Assembly (NCBI GenBank): GCA_964526635.1
Contig: CAZGLR010000102.1
Coordinates: 1 to 12,155, forward strand
Direction: 5' to 3'
Source: CAZGLR01 sp964526635
GTDB taxonomy: Bacteria > Zixibacteria > MSB-5A5 > GN15 > JAAZOE01
DNA length: 12,155 bases
Part shown: positions 1 to 5,687 of the stretch, piece by piece
How positions within the stretch are numbered: position 1 is the first letter of the stretch
How the letters are laid out: each line of letters opens with the position of its first letter
Notes under the pieces: generated by a model
Databases searched by the model: none
What the model saw: only the letters and a program-made list of their open reading frames with translations
What the model was told of the DNA's origin: nothing
Position numbers and translations under genes: made by a program

Positions 1-1272
1 CACACCTGACCAGGCGTTGCCATACATATCGAAAGCATCGGATATCTGCAACGAGAATGTCTCGCCGGCAATAATCGAATCAGGCAGGGAATAATTAAAC
101 GAGGCCAGATTATCGACCCGCACAACAATCGCGATCGACGAATCGGCAAACTGACCATTGGTGGCAACCAGCAGACGCTGCCCGGCAACGCGGAACAGGA
201 AATCATCCTGACCAAAAACTTTCAATCCCGAATCCGATGGCTCAAACTGATAGGGCGTCGCGATATTGTAGGTGAACTCAGCCAGGGCATCATCGGACTC
301 AAACCACATTTCACCGGTATACCCCGTCGCACGGTTGCCATACTGGTCGACTATCTTCACCGTGACCGGATGATTTAACTCACTGCCAACCCCGACCGTA
401 TCGGGGACAACGGTCAGCTCAACCCCTTTGGCCGGCCCCGGAACAACGGTAATTTTTTGGGATTTGGCGACAAAGGTCTCATACCGGGCTTTGACAAACC
501 CGACACCTAATGTGGTGGCTTCAAGGAAGGAGCCATTGAAATAGCCAATCGGGTCTCCCGATGGATCAACCGACCAGACCAGGTACGGCGGATTGATGGG
601 GTTGCCATACTGGTCCCGCAGCGTAGCAATAAACTCAACACTGGCACCGGCTGGAACAATCAACTCGGCATCCGGCTCGATCACCAATTCGAGCGGTTCA
701 TCGGGGACAATTTCGAATTTTTCAGAGGAATTCGGTCCGGCCAGCATAGTGCCGTCGGCGCCCTCGATCTGCACAACTACCCGATACTGATCGGCCAGAG
801 TGGCATTGGTGACCCTATGTAATCGCAGAAAAATAGACTCACCGGCCGATGGTCCCTCGTATTCATCGGTGAACTCAATTACGACCGATTCGCTGTAGAT
901 CGAAATCCAGTCAATCACAAGGTCATCGTCGTCGTCGGTATCATACTGGGAAATCGAGTCAATTGTGGCCAGATCGAACTCCGGCGGAAAGCTGATAACA
1001 ACAGTATTCCCGGCCAGATACCCCACGGATGAAGCGGCGTTGGCCGGAATCATAAAGCCGATCTGATGTATAGAAATCATACCTGCCGTGGGATTTACGA
1101 CAGTATCAGTAATCACTTCAATAACAAGCGGCTCCACCTCGCCGGCAGCCAGATTTTCGGCGGCCTTCGATTCATACGGGTAATCATAATGGCTGATCCC
1201 GTAGCCATAGAGAGCCGTCGATGACAACAACAGCAGTGTAAGGAAAGTAATTGCGGTAAAAAATCGAATCAT
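1..1272 (-). CDS. Secreted Ig-like repeat protein, partial (N-terminal 424 residues)
   Basis: The minus-strand frame is open from an ATG at 1272 to the window edge, so the C-terminus is missing. Residues 1-23 look like a Sec signal peptide: Arg at 3, a hydrophobic core at about 4-17, and possible cleavage after Ala20. The mature part is acidic, rich in beta-formers and poor in cysteine. It has an Asp-rich stretch at residues 111-117 and recurring DQYGN motifs at 220-224 and 309-313, with a variant DMYGN at 415-419. Such motifs are common in bacterial Ig-like and invasin-like beta-sandwich repeats of large exported proteins. An in-frame TGA five codons upstream fixes ATG as the only normal start, although no clear Shine-Dalgarno sequence precedes it. 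The repeat architecture suggests a surface or extracellular structural or adhesive role, but no enzyme motif is visible and the function is unknown. A 349-base gap separates it from folD, so it is probably not part of that operon. Confidence 0.85.
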   Translation of the reverse strand, partial: MIRFFTAITFLTLLLLSSTALYGYGISHYDYPYESKAAENLAAGEVEPLVIEVITDTVVNPTAGMISIHQIGFMIPANAASSVGYLAGNTVVISFPPEFDLATIDSISQYDTDDDDDLVIDWISIYSESVVIEFTDEYEGPSAGESIFLRLHRVTNATLADQYRVVVQIEGADGTMLAGPNSSEKFEIVPDEPLELVIEPDAELIVPAGASVEFIATLRDQYGNPINPPYLVWSVDPSGDPIGYFNGSFLEATTLGVGFVKARYETFVAKSQKITVVPGPAKGVELTVVPDTVGVGSELNHPVTVKIVDQYGNRATGYTGEMWFESDDALAEFTYNIATPYQFEPSDSGLKVFGQDDFLFRVAGQRLLVATNGQFADSSIAIVVRVDNLASFNYSLPDSIIAGETFSLQISDAFDMYGNAWSGV

Positions 1273-1356
1273 TATACCAATAAGTCAGGGTGTTATTATC
1301 CACTGTATCAATCAGCAAATGGTATGCCTCGGTCCCCGAATTTGCCGCACTATATA

Positions 1357-1366
1357 CTTATATAAG
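1357..1366. repeat. AT-rich palindrome
   Basis: CTTATATAAG is a perfect 10-base palindrome lying inside TATATA-CT-TATATA (1351-1364), about 85 bases upstream of the secreted-protein start. It could be a regulator binding site or a -10-like element, but no matching -35 was found and its role is unknown. Confidence 0.35.
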
Positions 1367-1432
1367 AGATTGTGGTTTTTTGCCTGCACCGAGTCGGAAA
1401 AACAACTTTATCCTGCTGTCTGACAAAGAAAT

Positions 1433-1451
1433 ACAGATCGACCACAGATCG
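1433..1451. repeat. Short tandem direct repeat ACAGATCG
   Basis: ACAGATCG occurs at 1433-1440 and 1444-1451, an 11-base period or about one helical turn. A related AAAGATCT follows at 1453-1460. Such phasing is compatible with binding of a regulator upstream of the secreted-protein gene, but two copies of an 8-mer are thin evidence. Confidence 0.3.
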
Positions 1452-1453
1452 CA

Positions 1454-1479
1454 AAGATCTCTCCGGCGAGCATGATCTT
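1454..1479. repeat. Imperfect inverted repeat (hairpin-capable)
   Basis: AAGATC at 1454-1459 pairs with GATCTT at 1474-1479. An inner CTC/GAG stem (1461-1463 with 1468-1470) closes a CGGC tetraloop, with a 1/3-base internal loop between the two stems. No T-run follows on either strand, so it is not an obvious intrinsic terminator. It might be a leader structure of the downstream minus-strand gene. Confidence 0.35.
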
Positions 1480-1601
1480 ACGAATCCATGATACTAAAAA
1501 GACTATGGTGTGCAAATTAATGCGGTAATTATGCAGACTGCTTATGCCAATGACCGGTGACCTGCAAAACAAATCATACGAATTCTCATCGACAAAACGC
1601 T

Positions 1602-1623
1602 AAAAAAAAATAAGAAACCTTCT
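1602..1623 (-). terminator. Weak candidate terminator after folD
   Basis: In the minus-strand transcript the folD stop is followed by AGAA (1623-1620), a GGT loop, TTCT (1616-1613), then TA and nine U residues (1610-1602). The U-tract is long and well placed, but the stem is only four weak base pairs. This is at best a poor intrinsic terminator, although its position at the end of the cluster supports the call. Confidence 0.35.
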
Positions 1624-2509
1624 ATCCGATCTGAGCCTGAATTTTGGCCGCGCGGACAGTGTTATACATCAGCATGGCTATCGTCATCGGCCCAACCCCT
1701 CCGGGTACCGGTGTGATATACGAGGCCTTCTCTTTACAGGCGTCAAAATCAACATCGCCGCACAAATAATAACCCTTCTCAGCAGAGGGATCATCGACTC
1801 GGTTGGTGCCAACGTCAATGATGACAACGCCCTCTTTGACCATGTCAGCCGTCACGAATTTCGGTTTACCCATCGCGGCGATCAAAATGTCAGCTCGCTG
1901 ACACTCTTCGGTGATATTGGCAGTCCCGGTATGGCAAACGGTGACTGTGGCGTTGGCCCCCTCCCACTTCTGCAGCATCATGGCGGCCAGCGGTTTCCCA
2001 ACGATATTGCCACGACCGAGAATCACCACCCGCTTTCCTTTGGGATCAATACCGGTCTCGCTGATCATGCGGATGATGCCAAATGGTGTACACGGCAAAA
2101 ATACCGGATTGCCCAGAAGCAGATAGCCCATATTCACCGGATGGAAACCATCGACATCTTTGAGCGGACTGACTTGAACCACAGCCTTGAGTTCATCGAG
2201 ATGTTTTGGCAACGGAGATTGAATCAGGATACCATGGATATCCTCCCGCTCATTCAACTCATCGATAAGTTTCTGCAAGGCTTCCTGACTGGTGCTCGCC
2301 GGCCGCTCGATTACCTCGCTGTATATACCCATTTTTTTCGATGTACGGGCTTTGTTGCGAACGTAAATATGCGATGCAGGATCATCGCCGATAAGCACGG
2401 CGGCCAGCCCCGGCGTGATTTTCAGTTTGGCCAGGGCCGCGATTTCTTTTTCAAGTTCTTGTTTAATCTTTTTTGCTATTTCTTTGCCATCAACAAGCTT
2501 CGCCGGCAT
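1622..2509 (-). CDS. folD: Bifunctional methylenetetrahydrofolate dehydrogenase/cyclohydrolase
   Basis: FolD is a cytosolic enzyme of one-carbon metabolism. It oxidises 5,10-methylene-THF to methenyl-THF with NAD(P)+ and hydrolyses that to 10-formyl-THF, which feeds purine synthesis and formyl-Met-tRNA. The 295-residue protein shows the family signatures in order: GDDPASHIYV with Tyr49 and catalytic-type Lys53, ILIQSPLP at 94-101, PLKDVDGFHP at 115-124, the dinucleotide-binding GRGNIVGKP at 165-173, and TPVPGGVGPMT at 266-276. The ATG at 2509 was chosen because GGAGG lies six bases upstream and the conserved protein starts there; the frame stays open upstream but encodes no family sequence. 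The first 20 bases of the gene overlap the end of the metallophosphoesterase gene, suggesting translational coupling. It is slightly longer than a typical FolD and is the last gene of the cluster. Confidence 0.97.
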   Translation of the reverse strand: MPAKLVDGKEIAKKIKQELEKEIAALAKLKITPGLAAVLIGDDPASHIYVRNKARTSKKMGIYSEVIERPASTSQEALQKLIDELNEREDIHGILIQSPLPKHLDELKAVVQVSPLKDVDGFHPVNMGYLLLGNPVFLPCTPFGIIRMISETGIDPKGKRVVILGRGNIVGKPLAAMMLQKWEGANATVTVCHTGTANITEECQRADILIAAMGKPKFVTADMVKEGVVIIDVGTNRVDDPSAEKGYYLCGDVDFDACKEKASYITPVPGGVGPMTIAMLMYNTVRAAKIQAQIG

Positions 2510-3344
2510 CCTCAACCTCCTCAACGTCGTCCCTGAACGGCATCGACATATCCAGCGGCACACTGAATCGTTCGATCGCCACCGCTCCGCCTTCATCGCC
2601 CGGTTTAATATCTACAACAACCCCCGAAATTTTTACATCGCTGTCGGACACCGATAGCCGTTTGGGCATTCCGCTTAAAAACCGCCCGATGGCGGCACCC
2701 TTGTTCATACCCAGGATAGCATCATGGGCCCCGGTCAATCCGACATCGGTAATGTATGCTGTCCCCCTATCCAGAATCCGTTCGTCAGCCGTTTGCACAT
2801 GCGTATGCGTGCCCAGAACCGCCGATACCCGCCCATTGAGATAATATCCCATCGCCTGCTTTTCCGAGGTCGCCTCGGCATGCATATCGACAATAATGAT
2901 ATTGATATCATTATTCAGTTGTTTCAGGATCTTATTTGCTGTCTGAAAGGGGCAGTCGATCAGACCATGCATATAAGTTCTTCCCATAAGAGAGATTACA
3001 GCAATTTTTTGACCTTCTGCTTCACCCGCAAACCAGCCATAGCCGGGAGCGCCCTCGGGATAATTGGCCGGGCGGATAAATCGCGGTTCGGCCGGCAGAT
3101 AATCTATTATGTCCACTCTATCCCAGACATGGTTGCCCGAAGTCTGGACGTCGACACCATATGAAAACACTTTTCCGGCCATTTCCGGCGTAATCCCGAA
3201 ACCACCGGCGGCGTTTTCAGTATTGGCGATAACGAAATCGGCCCGATACTGATATTTCAACCGCCGCGTCATATGCGCCAGAATATGCCGCCCCGGCTTA
3301 CCGGAAACGTCTGCAATAAACAGGACTCGGAATATATCAAACAT
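2490..3344 (-). CDS. YmdB-like metallophosphoesterase (TIGR00282 family)
   Basis: The 284-residue protein matches the YmdB/TIGR00282 family of binuclear-metal phosphoesterases. The expected metal and catalytic residues are visible: Asp12 in the N-terminal LFIADVSGKPGR, Asn41-x-Glu43-Asn44, the SGNHVWD motif with Asn71-His72, HAEATSEK with His155 and Glu157, and GTHTHVQTAD with His180 and His182. In Bacillus subtilis YmdB is a phosphodiesterase acting on cyclic mononucleotides and affecting motility and biofilm decisions; the substrate here is not shown by the sequence. The start is the only ATG before the first beta-strand and lies two bases after the rny stop. Its Shine-Dalgarno sequence is poor, so translation is probably coupled to rny. 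The acidic C-terminal tail (about 271-281) overlaps the folD start and contains its ribosome binding site. The rny-ymdB adjacency, also seen in Firmicutes, suggests a functional link with RNase Y. Confidence 0.93.
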   Translation of the reverse strand: MFDIFRVLFIADVSGKPGRHILAHMTRRLKYQYRADFVIANTENAAGGFGITPEMAGKVFSYGVDVQTSGNHVWDRVDIIDYLPAEPRFIRPANYPEGAPGYGWFAGEAEGQKIAVISLMGRTYMHGLIDCPFQTANKILKQLNNDINIIIVDMHAEATSEKQAMGYYLNGRVSAVLGTHTHVQTADERILDRGTAYITDVGLTGAHDAILGMNKGAAIGRFLSGMPKRLSVSDSDVKISGVVVDIKPGDEGGAVAIERFSVPLDMSMPFRDDVEEVEDAGEAC

Positions 3345-3346
3345 GA

Positions 3347-4912
3347 CTACTTCGCATACTCCACTGATCGCTTTTCGCGGATGACCGTAACTTTAATCTG
3401 TCCCGGATATTCCATCTCTTCTTCGACTTTCAGGGCAATATCGGAAGCCAGTACACTCGAGGCCAGGTCATCCATTTCATCGCATTCGACAATCACCCGG
3501 ACTTCCCGCCCGGCCTGGATAGCATAGGCCTTGGCCACACCCTTGAAGCTGTCGGCCAGTTCTTCCAGTTTTTCCAGTCGGCGCACATAGCTTTCCAGCG
3601 GTTCACGGCGCGCTCCGGGCCGTGACCCGGAGATCGCATCGGCAGCCTGCACCAGGATCGGATAGGGCGTCTCCTTAGGAACATCACCATGATGCCCCTC
3701 GACAGCATTTATAACGACTGGATGCTCGTTGTATTTACGCAGGAATTTGCCGCCGATCTGGGTATGTGTGCCTTCGGTCTCGCGATCGATAGCCTTGCCG
3801 ACATCATGCAACAGGCCGCAGCGCTTGGCCAGCATCGGATCAAGCTGCAATTCGCTCGCCATCAGGCCGCACAAAATCGCCACTTCCTGTGAATGATGCA
3901 GGACATTCTGACCATAGCTGGTACGGAAACGGAGCTTTCCGAGAAGCTTAATCACTTCCAGGTGCAGGCCGTGGATACCCGTATCAAACGCCGCTTGTTC
4001 ACCGGCTTCACGGATAATCACATCCATGTCCTTTTCGGCTTTGGCAACCACCTCTTCGATGCGGGTGGGATGAATGCGGCCATCGGCGACCAGTTTTTCC
4101 AGCGCCATCCGGGCGATTTCCCGCCGAACCGGATCATAGCCCGACAGAATTACCGCCTCGGGAGTGTCATCGACTATGACATCGATGCCGGTTGCGGTCT
4201 CAAACGAACGGATATTCCGTCCCTCGCGGCCGATAATCCGCCCTTTCATTTCATCATTGGGCAAATTCACGACCGATACGGTAGATTCAACCGTGCTGTC
4301 AGCGGCACAGCGCTGCACCGCCATAATGATAATTTCTTTGGCTTCCTTTTCGGCATCGCGCTCGGCCTTTTCCTTGATTTCCTTGGCCAGCGCAGCAGCT
4401 TCCATTTTGGCCCGGCTGGTCATATTGTCGATCAGAATCTGGCGGGCTTCATCGGCGGTCAGCCCGGAGATTTTTTCCAGTCGTTCGTTTTGCTCGGCCA
4501 AAACACGATCCAACTCCCGCTCGCGGGTCTCGATCCCTTTGATACGCCCCTCGGCGGTTCGCTCCTTATCGGCCAGCCGCCCTTCTCTTGACCGGAGCTC
4601 GGAGGCCTGTTGCTCCAAAGATCGTTCTTTATCGGAAATTTTCTTTTCGACACGCTCCAGTTCGGTCTTCCTGACCTGCGTTTCGCGGTCGAAATTGGTC
4701 TTGGCTTTGTACCATTCATCCTTGGCTTCAAGGATGGCTTCTTTCTTCTTTATTTCAGCTTCTTTTTCGGCTTCTGAGATGATTCGGCGGGCCATGTCCT
4801 CGGCGTTGGCAAGTCGCTTTTCGCCGATTTTACGGGAAATGAACCAGCCCAGTCCGGCCGCGGCGACTGCCACCACGGCGCCGATTACGAAGATTAAAAT
4901 CGTCGTATCCAT
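3347..4912 (-). CDS. rny: Ribonuclease Y
   Basis: RNase Y is a membrane-anchored endoribonuclease that starts decay and processing of many mRNAs. The 521-residue protein has the full architecture: a transmembrane segment at about 4-24, a long highly charged coiled coil at about 30-200, a KH RNA-binding domain around KGRIIGREGRN (223-233), and an HD domain. The HD domain shows HHSQEV (339-344), LLHDVGKA (367-374, His369-Asp370), EGHHGD (405-410) and Asp425 before ISGSRPGARRE. The length is typical. I chose ATG at 4912 because GGGGAG sits six bases upstream; an in-frame GTG at 4930 would add six residues but has no ribosome binding site. It lies 86 bases after zapA and two bases before the phosphoesterase gene. 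It is probably transcribed at least partly from the promoter in front of zapA. Confidence 0.96.
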   Translation of the reverse strand: MDTTILIFVIGAVVAVAAAGLGWFISRKIGEKRLANAEDMARRIISEAEKEAEIKKKEAILEAKDEWYKAKTNFDRETQVRKTELERVEKKISDKERSLEQQASELRSREGRLADKERTAEGRIKGIETRERELDRVLAEQNERLEKISGLTADEARQILIDNMTSRAKMEAAALAKEIKEKAERDAEKEAKEIIIMAVQRCAADSTVESTVSVVNLPNDEMKGRIIGREGRNIRSFETATGIDVIVDDTPEAVILSGYDPVRREIARMALEKLVADGRIHPTRIEEVVAKAEKDMDVIIREAGEQAAFDTGIHGLHLEVIKLLGKLRFRTSYGQNVLHHSQEVAILCGLMASELQLDPMLAKRCGLLHDVGKAIDRETEGTHTQIGGKFLRKYNEHPVVINAVEGHHGDVPKETPYPILVQAADAISGSRPGARREPLESYVRRLEKLEELADSFKGVAKAYAIQAGREVRVIVECDEMDDLASSVLASDIALKVEEEMEYPGQIKVTVIREKRSVEYAK

Positions 4913-4923
4913 TCCCTGCTCCC

Positions 4924-4938
4924 CAGCCACGATGGCTG
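4924..4938 (-). promoter_or_regulatory. Hairpin beside the rny ribosome binding site
   Basis: In the minus-strand transcript CAGCCA, a TCG loop and TGGCTG form a six-base-pair stem that ends directly next to the GGGGAG Shine-Dalgarno sequence of rny. It may affect ribosome access or mRNA stability. There is no U-tract, so it is not a terminator. It also covers the alternative GTG start at 4930, which favours the ATG at 4912. Confidence 0.45.
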
Positions 4939-4998
4939 CTCAAGGTGTATTGATGGAAAAGGGAATCGCGATAAAAACTCCCGATTATGTCCGGATAT

Positions 4999-5298
4999 CT
5001 AATCCGCCAGTCCGGGTATTTTTTCGTCGAGCAGTGAGATAATTTGATTGGCGCGTTTTTCGACCGATGATAATTGATCTTCCTTGTTGCGTTCGGCAAA
5101 CAATTCATCGGCAATGTTCAGGGCAGCCAGAACCGCTACCCGTGAAGGTGATTTGTTACTGAGTTTATCGGCTATAGTACGCATCTGACGATCGAGATAT
5201 GCCGCCACCTCCCGAATATACTCGTCGTTTCCATTCGCTCGGATGGAATACTCTTCGCCATATATATTTACACGTACCCTTTTATCGAGATTTGTCAT
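4999..5298 (-). CDS. zapA: Cell division protein ZapA
   Basis: ZapA binds FtsZ in the cytoplasm and promotes bundling of its filaments at the division ring. The 99-residue protein shows the family pattern: an N-terminal beta-hairpin region VRVNIYGEEYSI (8-19), Tyr27 and an AAYLD segment (32-36), the hallmark SRVAVLAALNIADELF (52-67), then a C-terminal coiled coil to about residue 90. The ATG at 5298 matches the usual family start. A TTG at 5334 could extend it by 12 residues rich in Gly and Pro, which is unlikely. GGTGAT, part of an anti-Shine-Dalgarno match, directly precedes the ATG, so the ribosome binding site is unusually close. A good promoter and a GC-rich hairpin lie upstream. The preceding coiled-coil gene is probably its functional partner. 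Confidence 0.94.
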   Translation of the reverse strand: MTNLDKRVRVNIYGEEYSIRANGNDEYIREVAAYLDRQMRTIADKLSNKSPSRVAVLAALNIADELFAERNKEDQLSSVEKRANQIISLLDEKIPGLAD

Positions 5299-5305
5299 AT
5301 CACCA

Positions 5306-5322
5306 GTCGGTCCCGGGCCGAC
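5306..5322 (-). promoter_or_regulatory. GC-rich leader hairpin upstream of zapA
   Basis: GTCGG (5306-5310) and CCGAC (5318-5322) can pair around a seven-base loop containing the palindrome CCCGGG. The stem ends one base before the GGTGAT element in front of the zapA start. It would lie in the 5' leader of a transcript from the promoter at 5366-5395. A regulatory role is inference only. Confidence 0.4.
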
Positions 5323-5365
5323 CCTCGCACCCAAAAAATTAAATCCCTCTCCTTCAATAGGTTAC

Positions 5366-5395
5366 AATATAGGTGCGCGGATTATCTATTGTCAA
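5366..5395 (-). promoter_or_regulatory. Sigma70-type promoter upstream of zapA
   Basis: On the minus strand a perfect -35 TTGACA (5395-5390) is followed after 18 bases by TATATT (5371-5366), five of six matches to the -10 consensus. Transcription would start near 5359, giving zapA a leader of about 60 bases. The element lies in the only sizeable gap (105 bases) between pheT and rny, starting nine bases after the coiled-coil gene stop. It would make zapA, rny, the phosphoesterase gene and folD a second or internal transcription unit. Confidence 0.7.
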
Positions 5396-5396
5396 G

Positions 5397-5422
5397 AAAA
5401 AACTCAGGCGAGACTTTGCTCG
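5397..5422 (-). terminator. Weak attenuator-like element at the end of the coiled-coil gene
   Basis: The minus-strand transcript has CGAG (5422-5419), a six-base loop and CTCG (5412-5409), then six U residues at 5402-5397 after a six-base gap. The stem is short, and the gap before the U-tract makes it a poor intrinsic terminator. It spans the stop codon and sits directly before the promoter at 5366-5395, so it may partly separate the two transcription units. Confidence 0.25.
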
Positions 5423-5682
5423 TATGCGTCGATTTTCTGCAGTAACGTTTCGACTTTTTCCCGGACCCGTACAGCCACTTCCGATGATTCCCGACGGCAT
5501 TGTTCGAGTTCATCATTCTTATCCTGAAGCACCGACTGCAGGCGCTCGGTTTCCTGAACAAGTGCCGTATTCTCGGTCTCGAGGTTCTGGTTTTTTTTGG
5601 TAAGCTCTTCTATATGTGAAATCGCCCGGGTTATACGCTGTTCCAGCTTTTCCAGCAACACATTATTGTCATTCTCTGCCAT
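5404..5682 (-). CDS. Small ZapB-like coiled-coil protein
   Basis: The 92-residue protein is almost wholly predicted coiled coil (residues about 6-88), highly charged and rich in Glu, Gln and Leu, with one cysteine and no membrane segment. Size and composition resemble ZapB and similar small coiled-coil division proteins, and position directly before zapA supports a role at the Z ring. Coiled coils match each other easily, so the family assignment is tentative and no symbol is given. GGGAG lies eight bases before the ATG at 5682. A second ATG at 5688 would add two residues; it overlaps the pheT stop in TAATG but sits only two bases from that Shine-Dalgarno sequence, so 5682 is preferred. Translation is probably coupled to pheT. 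Confidence 0.8.
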   Translation of the reverse strand: MAENDNNVLLEKLEQRITRAISHIEELTKKNQNLETENTALVQETERLQSVLQDKNDELEQCRRESSEVAVRVREKVETLLQKIDAYEQSLA

Positions 5683-5687
5683 ATTCA

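Larger units (their letters stand above)
1273..1621. other. Intergenic region between folD and the repeat-protein gene
   Basis: No convincing gene lies in these 349 bases. The region is more AT-rich than its neighbours. It holds an A9 run at 1602-1610 (U-rich in the minus transcript after folD) and a tandem ACAGATCG at 1433-1440 and 1444-1451. It also holds a hairpin-capable inverted repeat at 1454-1479 and a 10-base perfect palindrome CTTATATAAG at 1357-1366. The region presumably carries the folD operon end and the promoter and leader of the secreted-protein gene. I could not place a convincing promoter; the best match on the minus strand, TTTGCA with 17 bases to TATCAT, is weak. Confidence 0.6.

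Noticed and set aside
1290..1475. Possible small plus-strand gene of 61 codons in the intergenic gap
   Set aside because: It begins with GTG, has no Shine-Dalgarno sequence, resembles nothing known and overlaps the leader of the secreted-protein gene.
1931..2536. Plus-strand open frame of 201 codons
   Set aside because: It is antisense to folD, whose motifs are complete.
2510..2596. N-terminal extension of FolD by 29 residues
   Set aside because: The extra residues are the phosphoesterase coding sequence read in another frame, rich in Arg, Cys and Trp. GGAGG is placed for the ATG at 2509.
3893..4591. Plus-strand open frame of 232 codons
   Set aside because: It is antisense to the KH and coiled-coil parts of rny and has no recognisable domain.
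4913..4998. 6S RNA gene in the spacer after zapA, as in Proteobacteria
   Set aside because: The spacer is only 86 bases, too short for 6S RNA, and shows no long bulged hairpin.
4164..5042. Plus-strand open frame of 292 codons
   Set aside because: It lies antisense to rny and the zapA end, is Ser/Arg-rich as expected from the reversed frame of a charged coiled coil, and matches no family. rny is unambiguous.
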